The position numbers were made by a program, and so were the translations under genes. A model generated the notes under the pieces. The model ran no database searches and was not told the origin of the DNA. It saw only the letters and a program-made list of their open reading frames with translations. Shown piece by piece: positions 11,201 to 22,792 of a stretch of 64,000 nt of DNA. The DNA is from Dendrocalamus latiflorus (lineage: Eukaryota; Streptophyta; Magnoliopsida; Poales; Poaceae): assembly GCA_017311315.1 (NCBI GenBank), contig CM029626.1, positions 6,748,006 through 6,812,005 of the forward strand, given 5' to 3'. Positions within the stretch are counted from its first letter, which is position 1. Every line of letters begins with the position of its first letter.

Positions 11201-14200
11201 GCTCAATTACTTGCCGCTAAGATCGTACGTCTACTCTGAGAACCATCACCATTTGAAATGCACAAGTCCAATTGGTACACCACATGCATGTATTACTTCC
11301 TCACAATCCTTGTCTTTCTCCCGTACTTCTCGGCTGATATGATGCTCCACCCAGATTTACTCGACACACCATGGCTACCAAGTCTCGGTCTTTCCGCTGG
11401 CCACAATCAATCATCAAGCATCTGCATAACAAAGACAAAGCAATTGATCTGAGCACAAATGGCATGTACTTGACTCTCAATTAGTCAAACATATGCATGG
11501 ACACACCATGATTCACACATGTATAGACACACCATGACTAACACCTACACGGACTCCCACCGTAACTAACACCACAAGAAACAACTTAAAACCAACTCAG
11601 CACAGGGCCGGTCTGACCTCCCAGAGCACGCCGGTTAGACCGCCATGACAAGGCTGGTCAGACTGCTGCTAAAAACAACTCGCAACTCAACAAGGACAAT
11701 TCTGAAAAATAGCTACCGCCAACAAAGGGCTAGTACTACCACTCTCCGATCAGACCGCCACCACGGCCGGTTAGATCACAACCCAAGCGTCGGTTGGACG
11801 GCCAACAACAGCCAGTCACACCACGCCGGTCAGACCGCCAAGGCATAGCTGGTCACCCTATGCCGGTTTGATCGGTGCTACCAGAAAAGCATAGGTCAAA
11901 ATACAAATTCACAAAAATCAAACTTAATTAACAAAAGCATGGCTCAAGTAATGTCAAGTACTCATCACTCTCATAGGCATGTTACCATATGGTCTTACAT
12001 AATTAATACTAGTTGAGCTGCTGAGATCACATCATTATGGTTGAATATAAGACCAATGAGGACATATGCATGGTAGTATTTCAGTAATGGAAAGAAAAGC
12101 TAAACAGATGGAAAATACAGAATAAAAATTTGAACAATGATAATCTTTCAATTATATAGAGAAGTTCGCTTCCACAAAGTTGGAAGCTGAATATTCATAG
12201 TCGTACATAAAACAACTGGCAATAAACTATATTACTATAGTAGTAGACCATGTCTTTTTTGAACGCTTGACAGGAGAAATATGGTGTCCAGAAAACAATG
12301 TTTACCAACCTTTCATAGTTTCATTTACATTCAAGTTTGCATTATCAAATTTGCCCAAACAAAGGAGACCAACGGATAGAATGAAGTACTTTTGTGGGCA
12401 ACCTATACATTCATGTTGCTATTTAGTTGACTACCATTCACTAGTAGACCAAATCTTGGTACATCAACGTACAGGAGAAAAGTCAGCTAGAAGCCTACAA
12501 TTTTCAATGTGCTTCATGCTTCTTTATCCATTGTTAACCAATGGAAAGGATGGGCTCCTGATAAACTGAAGACTAAGACTGACTAATCAATAGTAAATAT
12601 ATCATTTTAAGGGAATACATAAAATACTCTTAGTTTGGAAAAGTACTAGCACTTCTTTTGTTCTTTTCTTTGTTTAGATGTGAATGTTGGGATTTATGAA
12701 GGTTCATGAGGCATACCCATTATCTGATCCCTGTGAATGAAGTGTTAATGCCTTTTCAACAGGTAAAAATTTGTTTTTCAAGGAAGCTCATTCTATCGAC
12801 TCAGTTACATTTCACCTGGCTGGCTGAATTGAACTCGATTAGCAAAGTACCTCGAGCAGAAGCTTCATTTGCTCGCGATGTCTGCTAAAAATATAAGGCT
12901 GTTTTCAGCACTAGAGTTATAAGTTTCTTTAATCCAATTAGATATTGTTCTACTGACTAAGCTATCACTTCTTCCTACATCAATTGAAAAGAAGCTTGTT
13001 ATAATACTTCATTAGAATTGCTTAGTGTCCTACTGTTTAGTTTACATTCTAAGACTACTAGAAAATGTTAGTGTCCTGCCGTTTTCTTCATTCCTCATAA
13101 AACTCGTAATCAGTTATTCTTTCTTTTTTGTACATCAGTCTTCTCTTCCTAATAGTTTGCAGTTTCTTTGAATCTTGTTCTACCAGGGTCATAAGCAGTG
13201 GTTGGCAGAAGTACAGTTCCTTGGGGTTCTTGAGCACCCAAATCTTGTAAAACTTCTTGGATATTGTGCTGTTGATGGTGAAAGGGGGTCGCAAAGATTA
13301 TTGGTCTACGAGTATATGCCCAATAAGAGCTTGGAAGATCACTTGTTCAGCCGAGTTTATCCTCCTCTCTCATGGAATAGAAGGCTTCAGATAATCTTGG
13401 GTGCTGCAGAAGGATTGGCTTACCTGCATGGAGGGTTAGAACTTCAGGTATACTTAAAACATCATTGCTCACCTGCTTTTGATTTATCTTTTTTCCCAAA
13501 GAATTCATTTTGGTGATTTTTGGGGGAGAAAGTATGGCAATCCAAATATATGCTGCTAAAACAGCACCATTGGTCCCAAACAAACTCTACATGAAAGGAA
13601 AAATGCGTGTAGTTTCCTGTTTTAATGTAATGTTCGGAAATGGCTTGCTGTACTGTTTAAGTTGTGCATCCTTTGATCATAGTTATAAGACGTAGCGCAC
13701 AAAGACATGCACAACAAATCCAATATGATGTCAACCAGGAAATGAGGACCAGAAATTCATGAAGTTAGACAGGGTAAAGCATCCTAGCAAAAGTCATCCC
13801 CAGTTCCGCACCACTTGCCTACAAGATTCAAGGCAGCCAGTTTTTTTGACACTTTGTAAAAGCACAATTCAATATTCAAGGCTCCTATATGCAGCCAACG
13901 TATACAATTTCTCCTTTGTTTCTTCGAGCATTGCAGTCTAGAAAAGCATGAAATACTTAGGCAAGACTCCAGAAGGTTTGTGGCCGGTGAGTATTGAGAC
14001 GTATGCTCTGACAAGGAAGGCTAAAAATTATCACATTAATTTTGTCAGGCCGTCACTAGTGTTAAAGTGTGTCTAGCTTCTTACCATGCACTACAGAACT
14101 TCCGGGAGTAGCTGTTAGGGAATGGTCCTAATCTGAACTTCTCAATTTTGCCAGGTGATCTACCGGGACTTCAAAGCATCGAACATTCTACTGGACAAAG

Positions 14201-16083
14201 ACTTCAGAGCAAAGCTATCAGACTTCGGGCTAGCGAGGGAGGGACCAACGGAAGGAAACACTCACGTCTCAACTGCGGTATGTCCCCATCTGGTCCAGCT
14301 GAGAAACCAACCTTAGTTTTCTGCAACTGCATTGCCTGATCCATCAGGCACTGAAAGCAACATACTACTGGCTGATGTGGGCATTAAAGTGTTGCTGACT
14401 CTAGCTGGTAGGCAATCCAATGCACCTGCTTGATGTCACCGGCGCCTTCACTTTCTTCCATACGCACACATGCCGTGTATGTTTTCTTTGACTCTTTGAG
14501 TTTCTGAAACAAGTTGCACACTTGCACCACTTGTCAGCATGATGCAACACAAAGCTTACTAGTCTACCATATATTAAAGTTGGGGGACTTCCCGGCTGGA
14601 GAGCTGTGCCACGTCACTTTTTTTTGCGAAAAAGGCCCTGCATTTTGCGAAATCGCGTAGAGGTCCTCCGTTCTCGCAAACAGGTATCTGCCAGGTTTTT
14701 TTCCGGAAAGCACCCTCCACTTCACCGATAGCAGCCCGCGGTTTCCAAAATTACGTACATGTCCTTGTTTAATTACGTACATGTCCTTGGTTTTTTGCGA
14801 AAAAGCCCTTTAGTTTTTTCAAAATTACGCATGTGTCCTCGATTTTTTTTAAGAAACGTCTTACGAATTATCGTCTCTTTTACTTCGGTCCACACGATGG
14901 CTAGCGCGGCGTGACGCCGTGCTTACGTAGCTAGTTACGACTGGTGGAGAACATATCCTGCATGCAAGGGAGTACTCGAAGGGTTGGAAGAACAAGATAT
15001 GTCCTCGCTACTCACTGGTCGATCCCATGTAATTCATGGGTGTTCAATTGAACACCCAAATTTTTAGACGAAATACTCTCTATTTAGTATATATATATAT
15101 TGGTAATTGGTCTACAAATTTCATATTTATACCCCTAATAGATTTCAGCCCACTCAGACACCTCCCTCTCTCAATTCATCTCAAAAACTACAACTCAGCT
15201 AAAGGTTCAAGAAGGTTAACTAGAGGGGGGCGGGTGAATAAACAGTTTAAAATTCTTTTAGCCAAAACTAAGGTTTATGCAGAATTTAAATTCAAGGTGG
15301 CAAGTGAGCCGTGGCGAGTGCCAAGCGTGGCTTAGTTGGATCGCCTATAGCCGGGGTCCCGGGACACAGCGTGTGGTGGCGGTAGCACAAGTGCATCCTT
15401 ATTTTCATGTTCCAAACCCAATATTCTCAATTCAACAAATTTTTCTAAATTATTTGAGATGTTGTTTCTATTACACATAATTTATACTTTGATTTTGCTA
15501 CTATAGATCTCTACTTTAATTCTGAACATCCATCCTAAAATTTCTGTATCCGCCACTGTCGCTACTAGTATGACGCATGCATTTTCCTCCTTGAAACAGT
15601 TCGATTTTTTTTATATAGCTATCGCGTGATACATGTGGTGTCTGTCAGGTTGTCGGGACGCACGGGTACGCGGCACCGGACTACATCGAGACGGGCCACC
15701 TGACGGTGAAGAGCGACGTGTGGAGCTTCGGGGTGGTGCTGTACGAGATCCTGACGGGGCGGCGGACGCTGGACAGGAACCGGCCGCAGGGCGAGCAGAA
15801 GCTGCTGGAGTGGGTGAGCCAGTTCTCGCCGGACGGTCGCAACTTCCGGATGATCATGGACCCCAAGCTCCGCGGCGAGTACTCGGTGAAGGCAGCCCGG
15901 GAGATCGCCAAGCTCGCCGAGAGCTGCCTCCTCAAGAACGCCAAGGAGCGGCCCACCATGAGCGAGGTCGTCGAGGCACTCAGGCGGGCCGTGCAGGCGC
16001 AGGCCGAGCCGGCCGGCGGGGACAGGGCCCGCGGCGCCGGCAAGGGGAAGATGGTTGACGTGGCAGCGCTGTCGAGGAGTTGA
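8247..16083 (+). CDS. Receptor-like cytoplasmic kinase, RLCK-VII/PBL type (PCRK1/PBL19-like), four exons
   Basis: Predicted Ser/Thr protein kinase acting at or near the plasma membrane downstream of pattern-recognition receptors, a role known for RLCK-VII and inferred here. Exons 8247-8621, 13187-13447, 14155-14277 and 15649-16083 join in phase through GT-AG introns to give 397 residues. The kinase core shows a glycine loop LGEGGFGSVY (89-98), VAVK with Lys117, a YRDFKASN catalytic loop with Asp217 (an RD kinase), DFG at 235-237, and activation segment GTHGYAAPDY (256-265). Residues 1-70 are a Ser/Arg/Gly-rich leader. It starts Met-Ser-Cys rather than Met-Gly-Cys, so N-myristoylation is not expected, though Cys3 could be palmitoylated. 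A short basic Ala/Gly tail follows the domain. Introns 1 (4.6 kb) and 3 (1.4 kb) are swollen by repeats. The kinase class is firm; the subgroup is inferred. Confidence 0.93.
9586..11924 (-). mobile_element. LTR-like repeat insertion inside kinase intron 1 (approximate limits)
   Basis: This 2.3-kb non-coding block lies antisense to the kinase. On the minus strand it contains a TATA-like cactatataagcccttgtg near 10817-10835, followed by transcript-leader-like sequence, and it carries many ccggtcagaccg-type words between 11600 and 11880. The left edge reads TGTAGGACC after taatt (9581-9585), and taatt recurs at 11925-11929. The right terminus is not a clean CA, so the limits and the solo-LTR interpretation are tentative. 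No reading frame looks like gag or pol. Confidence 0.45.
14563..14934 (+). mobile_element. Small non-autonomous Helitron in kinase intron 3
   Basis: The left end reads tctaccatatattaaag, resembling grass Helitron 5' termini. The right end has the stem gcgcggcg-tga-cgccgtgc (one mismatch), then ttacgtag and CTAG, followed by host T. A hairpin about 8-12 bases before a 3' CTAG is the Helitron hallmark. No RepHel coding is present in 372 bp. The base before the left end is G, not the usual A, so the exact 5' limit could be off. A relative with the same 3' architecture ends at 35322. Confidence 0.7.
15200..15300 (-). repeat. Small LTR-end fragment related to the Sirevirus-like LTR
   Basis: The block aactagaggggggcgggtga at about 15209-15229, and the next few dozen bases, are an inverted relative of the 3' end of the LTR that closes at 3504. 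It is probably a decayed remnant in kinase intron 3. Confidence 0.3.
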
Positions 16084-16540
16084 CTGACTGATATGTTGTC
16101 GTCACAGCACACATTCCGGGCTCCAGTTTTCAGGCTCGAGCTTTTGTTTATGAGCTGCTCAACATAGAAGCTTGAGCCGGAGATTGGCCAAACAGGATGA
16201 AAGAAAGGGTCACATAGATATTTTTAATTGTTGTGGGGTTTACGTATAATTTTGCGTACATTAACTTCGGCCATCATTTGTGTACAAAGAGACGGCGGAT
16301 TCTTGGTAGTGCTTTTTCCTTGTGAAAGGTGTTTTTTCTCTCCACGGTGATTTGCATAAATTTTAAAGTATAATAAATAGTAGATATATGTTATTTATCT
16401 TTTTATGTATTTTGATATTAGTATTACTTTTGTTAGGGAGGAAAATATAAAAATACTTGAAAAGTATAAAATTACTGTACTTGGAAAGTACTTCTCTTTC
16501 CTTTTTATTTTCCTTTCTTTTGAGCCTCATTTTTTTGCGA
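16084..16540. other. 3' flank of the kinase gene
   Basis: AT-rich sequence after the kinase stop codon, expected to hold the 3' UTR. An aataaa-like element (tataataaatag, about 16369-16380) could act in polyadenylation. Nothing else is recognisable. Confidence 0.35.
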
Positions 16541-17640
16541 TGAAAAAGGGGAGAGCTTTATTGATTAAGACGGAGAAGCACAATCGTTACATAAAGCAGC
16601 ACCAGATGATGTCAGGCGGGTATGCCAGATTATCCATGCACTGATCCGACCGTCTAGCAAAACAAGCTAGCTCATGTGCTGCTACATTTTGATCTCTCCT
16701 CGAAACAGCAAACCCCAAGCCAATAAGGACATGTATAATACAAGATATTTATATACGAATACTTAAAGAGAGAATATAGCTATTAAGCATTCATGTAAAA
16801 GTTATTTTCTCCAATACAAGCATGTAGGTGCTTAGATGTTATATTATCTATTAATTAGATATAGTTATACGCATAAGCATCTGCTAAGCACCGATGCTTC
16901 AAAATAAACACCTTATCTGTCTTATGTAGCAAGAAAAAATAGTTTTTAATTGCTAAGTATCTCTCTAAGCGTTTGTACTGTACATGCTCTAAGAAATGAG
17001 CCCAGTTGCTTAATCTCCTGGATAATATGGCCCGTAAAAAAACAGTCCAGATGAGCCCAGTTGCTTAATCTCCTGGATAATATGGCCCATAAGAGAACGG
17101 TCCATCTCTGACGACACAAGCTTGGAGAAGACTGATCTGCAATCCATCTCGATGATCACCGGTTTATGCGCCCAGTCGATCACCAGAAGTATTGCCTCAT
17201 GGCAAGCAAGAGCTTCCACTTCTTTGGCATCTCTGCAAATGTCTCAGCACACGTCAAGTGAACAGGATATAATCACCATTGTCATCTCTCACCACCACCC
17301 CAATGCTTGCAACTCCAGTTTGCCTGATAAAACTGCCATCAACATTAAATTTCAGTCAACCAACTTGTGGTTTCAGCAACACCTTGACTTGTTTTTCCTT
17401 CTTTGTTTTGCTTTGAGCCCGTACACCCGCCAGACCCTGGATCACTGTCTTCCCTTTGAAGTCAGATAGCCTTGTCAGATTTGCAATAGAGAACTGCTAA
17501 ACGCCAACAAAAACGCAACCGAGTCTTCAACCGATAGTTTCTCACCTCCGAAAAATACCTTATTCCTCACCTGCCACGTCCGCCATAACAACAAGAAGAG
17601 GCTAGAACACACCTCCAGGGGTAGGAATCAATTACCAGAG
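16540..17640 (-). pseudogene. Decayed non-LTR (LINE-like) fragment with an RNase-H-like (RVT_3) remnant
   Basis: On the minus strand, 17219-17010 encodes words typical of the plant RVT_3/RNase-H-like domain, such as EALACHEAILLVIDWA followed by VIIEMDCRSV. Further frame-shifted pieces lie upstream towards 17600. The right part of the domain is duplicated: the phrase agcccagttgcttaatctcc occurs at about 16998 and again at 17053. A tract near 16530-16550 could be the relic poly(A) end. Stops and frameshifts make it non-functional. Confidence 0.5.
16727..16990. mobile_element. Possible MITE with imperfect TIRs
   Basis: The ends ggacatgtataatacaa and the reverse complement of the right end, gagcatgtacagtacaa, form imperfect terminal repeats around about 265 bp of AT-rich sequence. 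No clear target duplication is visible, so the superfamily is not assigned. It lies within the decayed LINE-like region. Confidence 0.4.
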
Positions 17641-19058
17641 ATAGGCCCATTCTTTTCAGCTTACGATTTCTCCTAAATAAATAAACTGAACGGGTTTTCT
17701 CCCGTTATTTCGAAAGGTTTATTAGGGCAGCCTTTTTTTTAACAAATTTTTGGTTTTTTGGCATTCGATTTATTGACATAAGCGTTAATGCTAGGGCTAA
17801 AAACTATCAGACGCAGTCGAAAAGAAGACAGACACTTCGGACCGAACTTTACCAAGACGTCTTCATCAGGTAGCAGCCAAACTAACCTCATAGCATGACG
17901 GAGAGCCACCACATGAGACTGCTTTCCATATTTGGCCCCCTTGCTTGGAAATACCGAGATTGACCTCCGTGTGCACGAAATTCCGAATGTGGCCCCCTGG
18001 CACGCTTCCCACCACGCCACCCCTTGGCGCGCCCCCACCGCGCCACCTTCCTGGTGTTGCCACTCACCGCGTCGAGGTGTTGGCGCGGTCCCTGACCGCG
18101 CGAACACGATGCCATGCGCCATCGCCCGCTCGGTTGGCCCCCCTTCCCTTTGCGCACGTTCTCCAGATGGCAGCCTCCTCTAGTTGTTTAAATGGTGCGG
18201 GGATCCTCTTTGGAAGAGATAGGAACACCATTTTGCAGACGAGCGAGAAACCGAGAGAGGCAGCAGAGAAGAAAGGAAGTAAGGCCGTTGAAACATCAGA
18301 TTTTTGAGTGGTTTTTAATTTTAATTTCAAGTTTGTGTATTTGAAAAAGTTACAGATCGACGTGTGAGCATTCGAAAAAGGTAATTTTCATCGACAAGGG
18401 CTAAGTTTTGTAGCAACGTGATTAGCATATAATTTCAAAAATGGTGGCTTGTTAATATGAAACGGTGGTAGTTAGTCTTGTGTAAATGGGCTAATTTTTA
18501 TGTATTTCGAAATACTTATTATGCTTAGCATTTTATGTGGTTAGTACAGTCATGTTTAAAATTGAATATCATTGTTGTTGTTTGCTTAGAAATATTATGT
18601 GGTACCATTATGACTAATTTTTGAAATTTAGGGTGGTACATGTGTCATATGCTCAGTTGTGTATAGTTTAGCAACCGCAAAAGTAGTGCGAAATGGTGTA
18701 ACTCAATGCTAGACACTTTGTAAATTTTTTGGATTAGTTTGGATGGAGGGGTAAACTGTGATAATTATGACAAAATATGAAAATAAAAATGCTTTAGACT
18801 CCTAGAAATATAAGTAATATTGAAATAACCATTTGTGGTTTTTTGTGATTTTCAGAAATTGGCAGCATTTTAATAAAGAGAAAATATTTGTAAAATGATG
18901 AAGGACCCAATTTATTTTAAAAAGCAAAAAACCTCAAAAAATTATGAAATTTCTGGTTGTTGGTTCATATGTCAGTTAGCTAATAGGGCCTGTTGTGCAC
19001 TGTTTTAGGTGTGCCATGTCGGACATTTAGTATTTGTTCGTGTTCTACGGGAATCGTC
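17640..19058. other. Decayed repeat sequence, no gene recognised
   Basis: 17740-18310 is moderately GC-rich and open in several overlapping frames. 18310-19030 is AT-rich. A short frame beginning after a splice-acceptor-like acatttag at 19023-19030 continues in phase across the big nested insertion into 31808 onward. This suggests the region is the 5' part of an older transposon gene. Confidence 0.35.
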
Positions 19059-22000
19059 TGTCAGACCCAGATTTTACAATCCGGAATCTACTGTGTTTAA
19101 CTGCACTATTCCCTGGATCAGTAGATAGTGCACACAGTTACAGTTCTAAATATCAAAGTACATATCATGCGGAAACGTAAATATAATAGTAGACTTACTC
19201 ATGGGCCGATTAGGCCGAAATCAGTAAATTGCAGCAGCGGAAGAACGAAGCACACAGGTGGGACCTTCAGGACGTGCCCACAGGCAGCCAACTGGAGGTT
19301 CGCGACCTAGTTCTCGACATCTTCATCCTCTTCACCATCGCGATCCAAAAATATTATTGAAGCGTAGTGATCCAATTCCTGCTTCTGAATTTGTCGCAAA
19401 AGCGAGCGTGAGCACTCCGACCCCGTGCTCCGCGAGCCAACACACAGAATGCAATATTTAACATGTATGGCTAATCAAATGAAGGTTGGGGCTCATTTTA
19501 TTTTTGCGTAGAGTGCTTTTAAATACAATTACTTAAAAATTCCTGAGACCTAGCATTTTGAACAAAAGCATAATGTTCAGAATATGCAATAATAATAGCG
19601 ATCCAGATTCCATCCACCGTTACATGGCATCTGCACCATATAGCAATTCTTCAGCGTTATAGCCGCTTAACTTACCACTGGGACGACACTCAGGACAATT
19701 CCAAACTAGGGCCTTATACTGCCCTTCCACTTTTCCAACCCATCATAAAGCATTTTGAAATAGAACTATATCTGGTTAAGTTCCCATGTCTGCCCTTGAG
19801 CGTGGGCACGGCTATTCGAATAGTTTTGACTCTGCAGAGTTTGTACACTTTCACCACAAGAGACAATCAACTCGTTGCCCCACACGATTCCTTAGTCATG
19901 TGGTTGAGCAGACCATCACAGTAACTTTTCAAAGTACCTCGCCCCTTCCATCATTTCACCCTATGGGTCGCTCCCACTTGCGGTGGGTCCCATACGTTGT
20001 GCGGGATGTTCTCCTTCTGAACGTCTAGCAGCTGGCTCCCCACCCCTGCTAGCCCGCCACAGCAGAACTTCACCTTCCACGGGTGTCCCATTCAAACCGT
20101 CACACAGACTGCCGCTTGCACTATCTCACACCTCCTCCTGGAAGGATGACTTTCAGGGTCCGGTAAATCTACTAAGCCAAGTTGTATTTTACAGACTTGT
20201 GGTTGTACTGTTTTACACGGGTTGACATGACAAGATTCAGTCCTTAGTGATATATGGACGATTCTACCACAAACCACACTCTCGTGCACCACTGCACCAT
20301 ACCCCCGAACCATCCGCCCAGATAAATAAGCAATTCGAGGTTTTTTTTGGGAATATAAAATAGCCATATCCAACATACACCAGTCATTACCACCATGACT
20401 GCCCAACCAGTTTTTCTCAGGATTAAAAATGATGCTTGGGCGCTCTCGCGCCCATGAGTATCTAAACAATACTAAGCATGGCATATATTTAGAGACTTAT
20501 TTTCGAAATGTTACTATTATAATTTTGCTAGGACGACAAGGTTCACACATTCAAATATTCCAAAGGAGGTGTAATATTATTCAAGGCAAACAATAGGCAT
20601 GTAACTAGAATCTTAAATTAACATGTATTTGCATATAACATAACAGCATGCAATTTGATAATTTAAATCAAAATAATTTGCAGAATATGTAGGTTCAACA
20701 TGATCAAAGTATTGACTCGCCTTGGTCACAGTGATCTGTGCTTGATTATCCGGAGCTTCTAGGGCTGCTGCCTCGAACTCTTCTTCTTGAGCCTCGTAAG
20801 CTATTTTAATCGTGCGCGAAAATTCGGATAAAAAGAAAACACCAAATCAACAAAATATCACCAGAAATTCAGATGAACTCTAAAAATTATGATTTTGGTT
20901 CCATTGGATAGATCTTGAATTTAGATGAATTTAGCAATTTGTCTCATCCAATTTGGAGTTAAAATGAAAAAGTTATGTCCATTTGAATATTTCAGTTCAG
21001 TTAAATCCCAAAATTAATAAGTTTCTGACAGTGGGTCCCACATGTCGGCGTGCATTAGCCACTGACAAGTGGGGCCCTGGACCCATCTGCCAGCGAGCGG
21101 CGCCGACAGGCGGGGCCCAGAAGGCAGCCGGCCCACTGGCCAACAGCGGCTGACGGGCGGGGCCCAGCTGTCAGCGGGGGAATTTAAAAGAAATGCTCGA
21201 CCGCAACGCGCGGAGCTGGGGCTCGAACGCGCGCCGCGGGAGCAGGGGGAGGGAGAGACGAGCGGCGATAACCAAGTGAGCGGGGAGGCATTGCCTACCC
21301 CATAAGGGTGGTCAAACCTTTTGAGGTATGTCGCGGAGGAGGCCGGGCAGAGGAAGTCGAGGGCGACGGTGGCCGGCGGCGAGGGCTGCCGGGGAGGTCC
21401 TGGGGTTGCGTGGAATACAACCCCTGGGCGATGGGGAAGCTGCTGGCGAGGTCGGTGGAGATGGAGGGGCACGGTGGCGGGCCGGCGGCGTGCGACAGCA
21501 GCGGTTCAGGGAGGTGAACGACGCCAGCGATGCTCGGGTGATGGGAGACCCGAGGGAGGAGGGGGTCGGCTTCGCCTTGCTTCCGCGAAGCTCTGGGAGC
21601 AAAGGATTGCTTTGGGGGCGGCCGGAATCGGCGGCAGCTCGGTCGCCGGCCGCGAGGAAGAAGATGACGCCGGCGGGGATTGAGGGCACTACTGTTCGAT
21701 TGCTTGCAGGGGAGGGGAGAGTGAAGCATTGCGGCGCAATTGCGACTCCCGGGAGGGGCTTTTATAGCCGGAGAGAGGCGCGCGGCGAGGGCGGTATCTG
21801 GCGCACCTCTGTTCACGCGGGGAAGGGGAGAAGAACGAGATCTCCTCCGGGATTTCGTAGGAGAGAGGTGGAGGGAGAGGTGCGTTCCCCCTCCTGTTGG
21901 TGCTTTGAACTTGCTCGCGAGGTGAGAGAGGGAGAGCGGAGGATTTGCTGCGGCAGAGGAGCAAACGCGAGGGGGAGCTGCGTCGCGGGCGCGTGGATGG

Positions 22001-22496
22001 GAGGGGAGGAAGAAGAGCCTGACGGCTCGGGCCCACCGGCCAGCGGGAGACGTCGCGCACGAGGGAGCGGGTCCGCTCGTCAGCGGAAGCGGGCGCGCGC
22101 GGGAGATGGGCTGCGGAGCGCTGGCGCGCTGGGCCGCGCGTGCGCGCTGACCGTGTGCGGAGAGAGGGCTGGGCTGAGGTGACGACCGGCCCGGCTTCCT
22201 TTATCCTATTTCTTTTCTTTTACTTTTAGTTTAGACACTTGTGTGTATTATCTATGTATATCTTCATATAATTTCAATTATATTTACCCTCTTTCTTGCT
22301 CCTCTAAATCTCTGTACTTTTTATTTAGCATAAATTTCATAGATTTCATATTTTATTAAGTGCACGTGTATTTATTTATTTATGCACATATCCATAGTTG
22401 ATGACTTTCTTATGAATTTTTTGTACGGATAATCCTTTTTTTATTCGAAATTACATAAATATACCCGCGGGAAAATTTTTTACAAAAATAGGCTCC

Positions 22497-22680
22497 AGTC
22501 GCCTAATGGTTGGGCGACTGGAGCTTTTCGCCCAACGGGATCGCGACAGCTGGAGAGTCTACGAACCGTTGGGCGATTAACTTCAGTCGCCCAACGGTTC
22601 GACGACTGCAAGGAAGTCGCCCAACTGTTGGGCGACTGAAATTCAGTCGCCGAACCGTTGGGCGACTGAGGGTGGATACA
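22497..22680. repeat. Left subterminal palindrome array of the PMD element
   Basis: Just inside the left TIR the words gtcgcc and ggcgac alternate in short inverted pairs. The first pair makes a hairpin with 14-base arms (ggctccagtcgcc ... ggcgactggagc). Several further units of the form agtcgcccaacggttgggcg follow, with small variations. The pattern is mirrored at the right end of the element. Confidence 0.85.
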
Positions 22681-22792
22681 AAAACGCGCTCGGCCGCCGA
22701 CCGACGGCCACTGTTTCCTTCGGCGCGCAGAGAAGAGAAGGGGAAAGGAGAGGAGGAGAAGAGGAGGGGGAGAGAAAGAGAGGGAGAGGAGG

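Noticed and set aside
21014..22182. Long overlapping open frames (up to 284 codons) on both strands
   Set aside because: They lie in the GC-rich part of solo LTR 1, are not preserved in LTR 2, and have no domain character.
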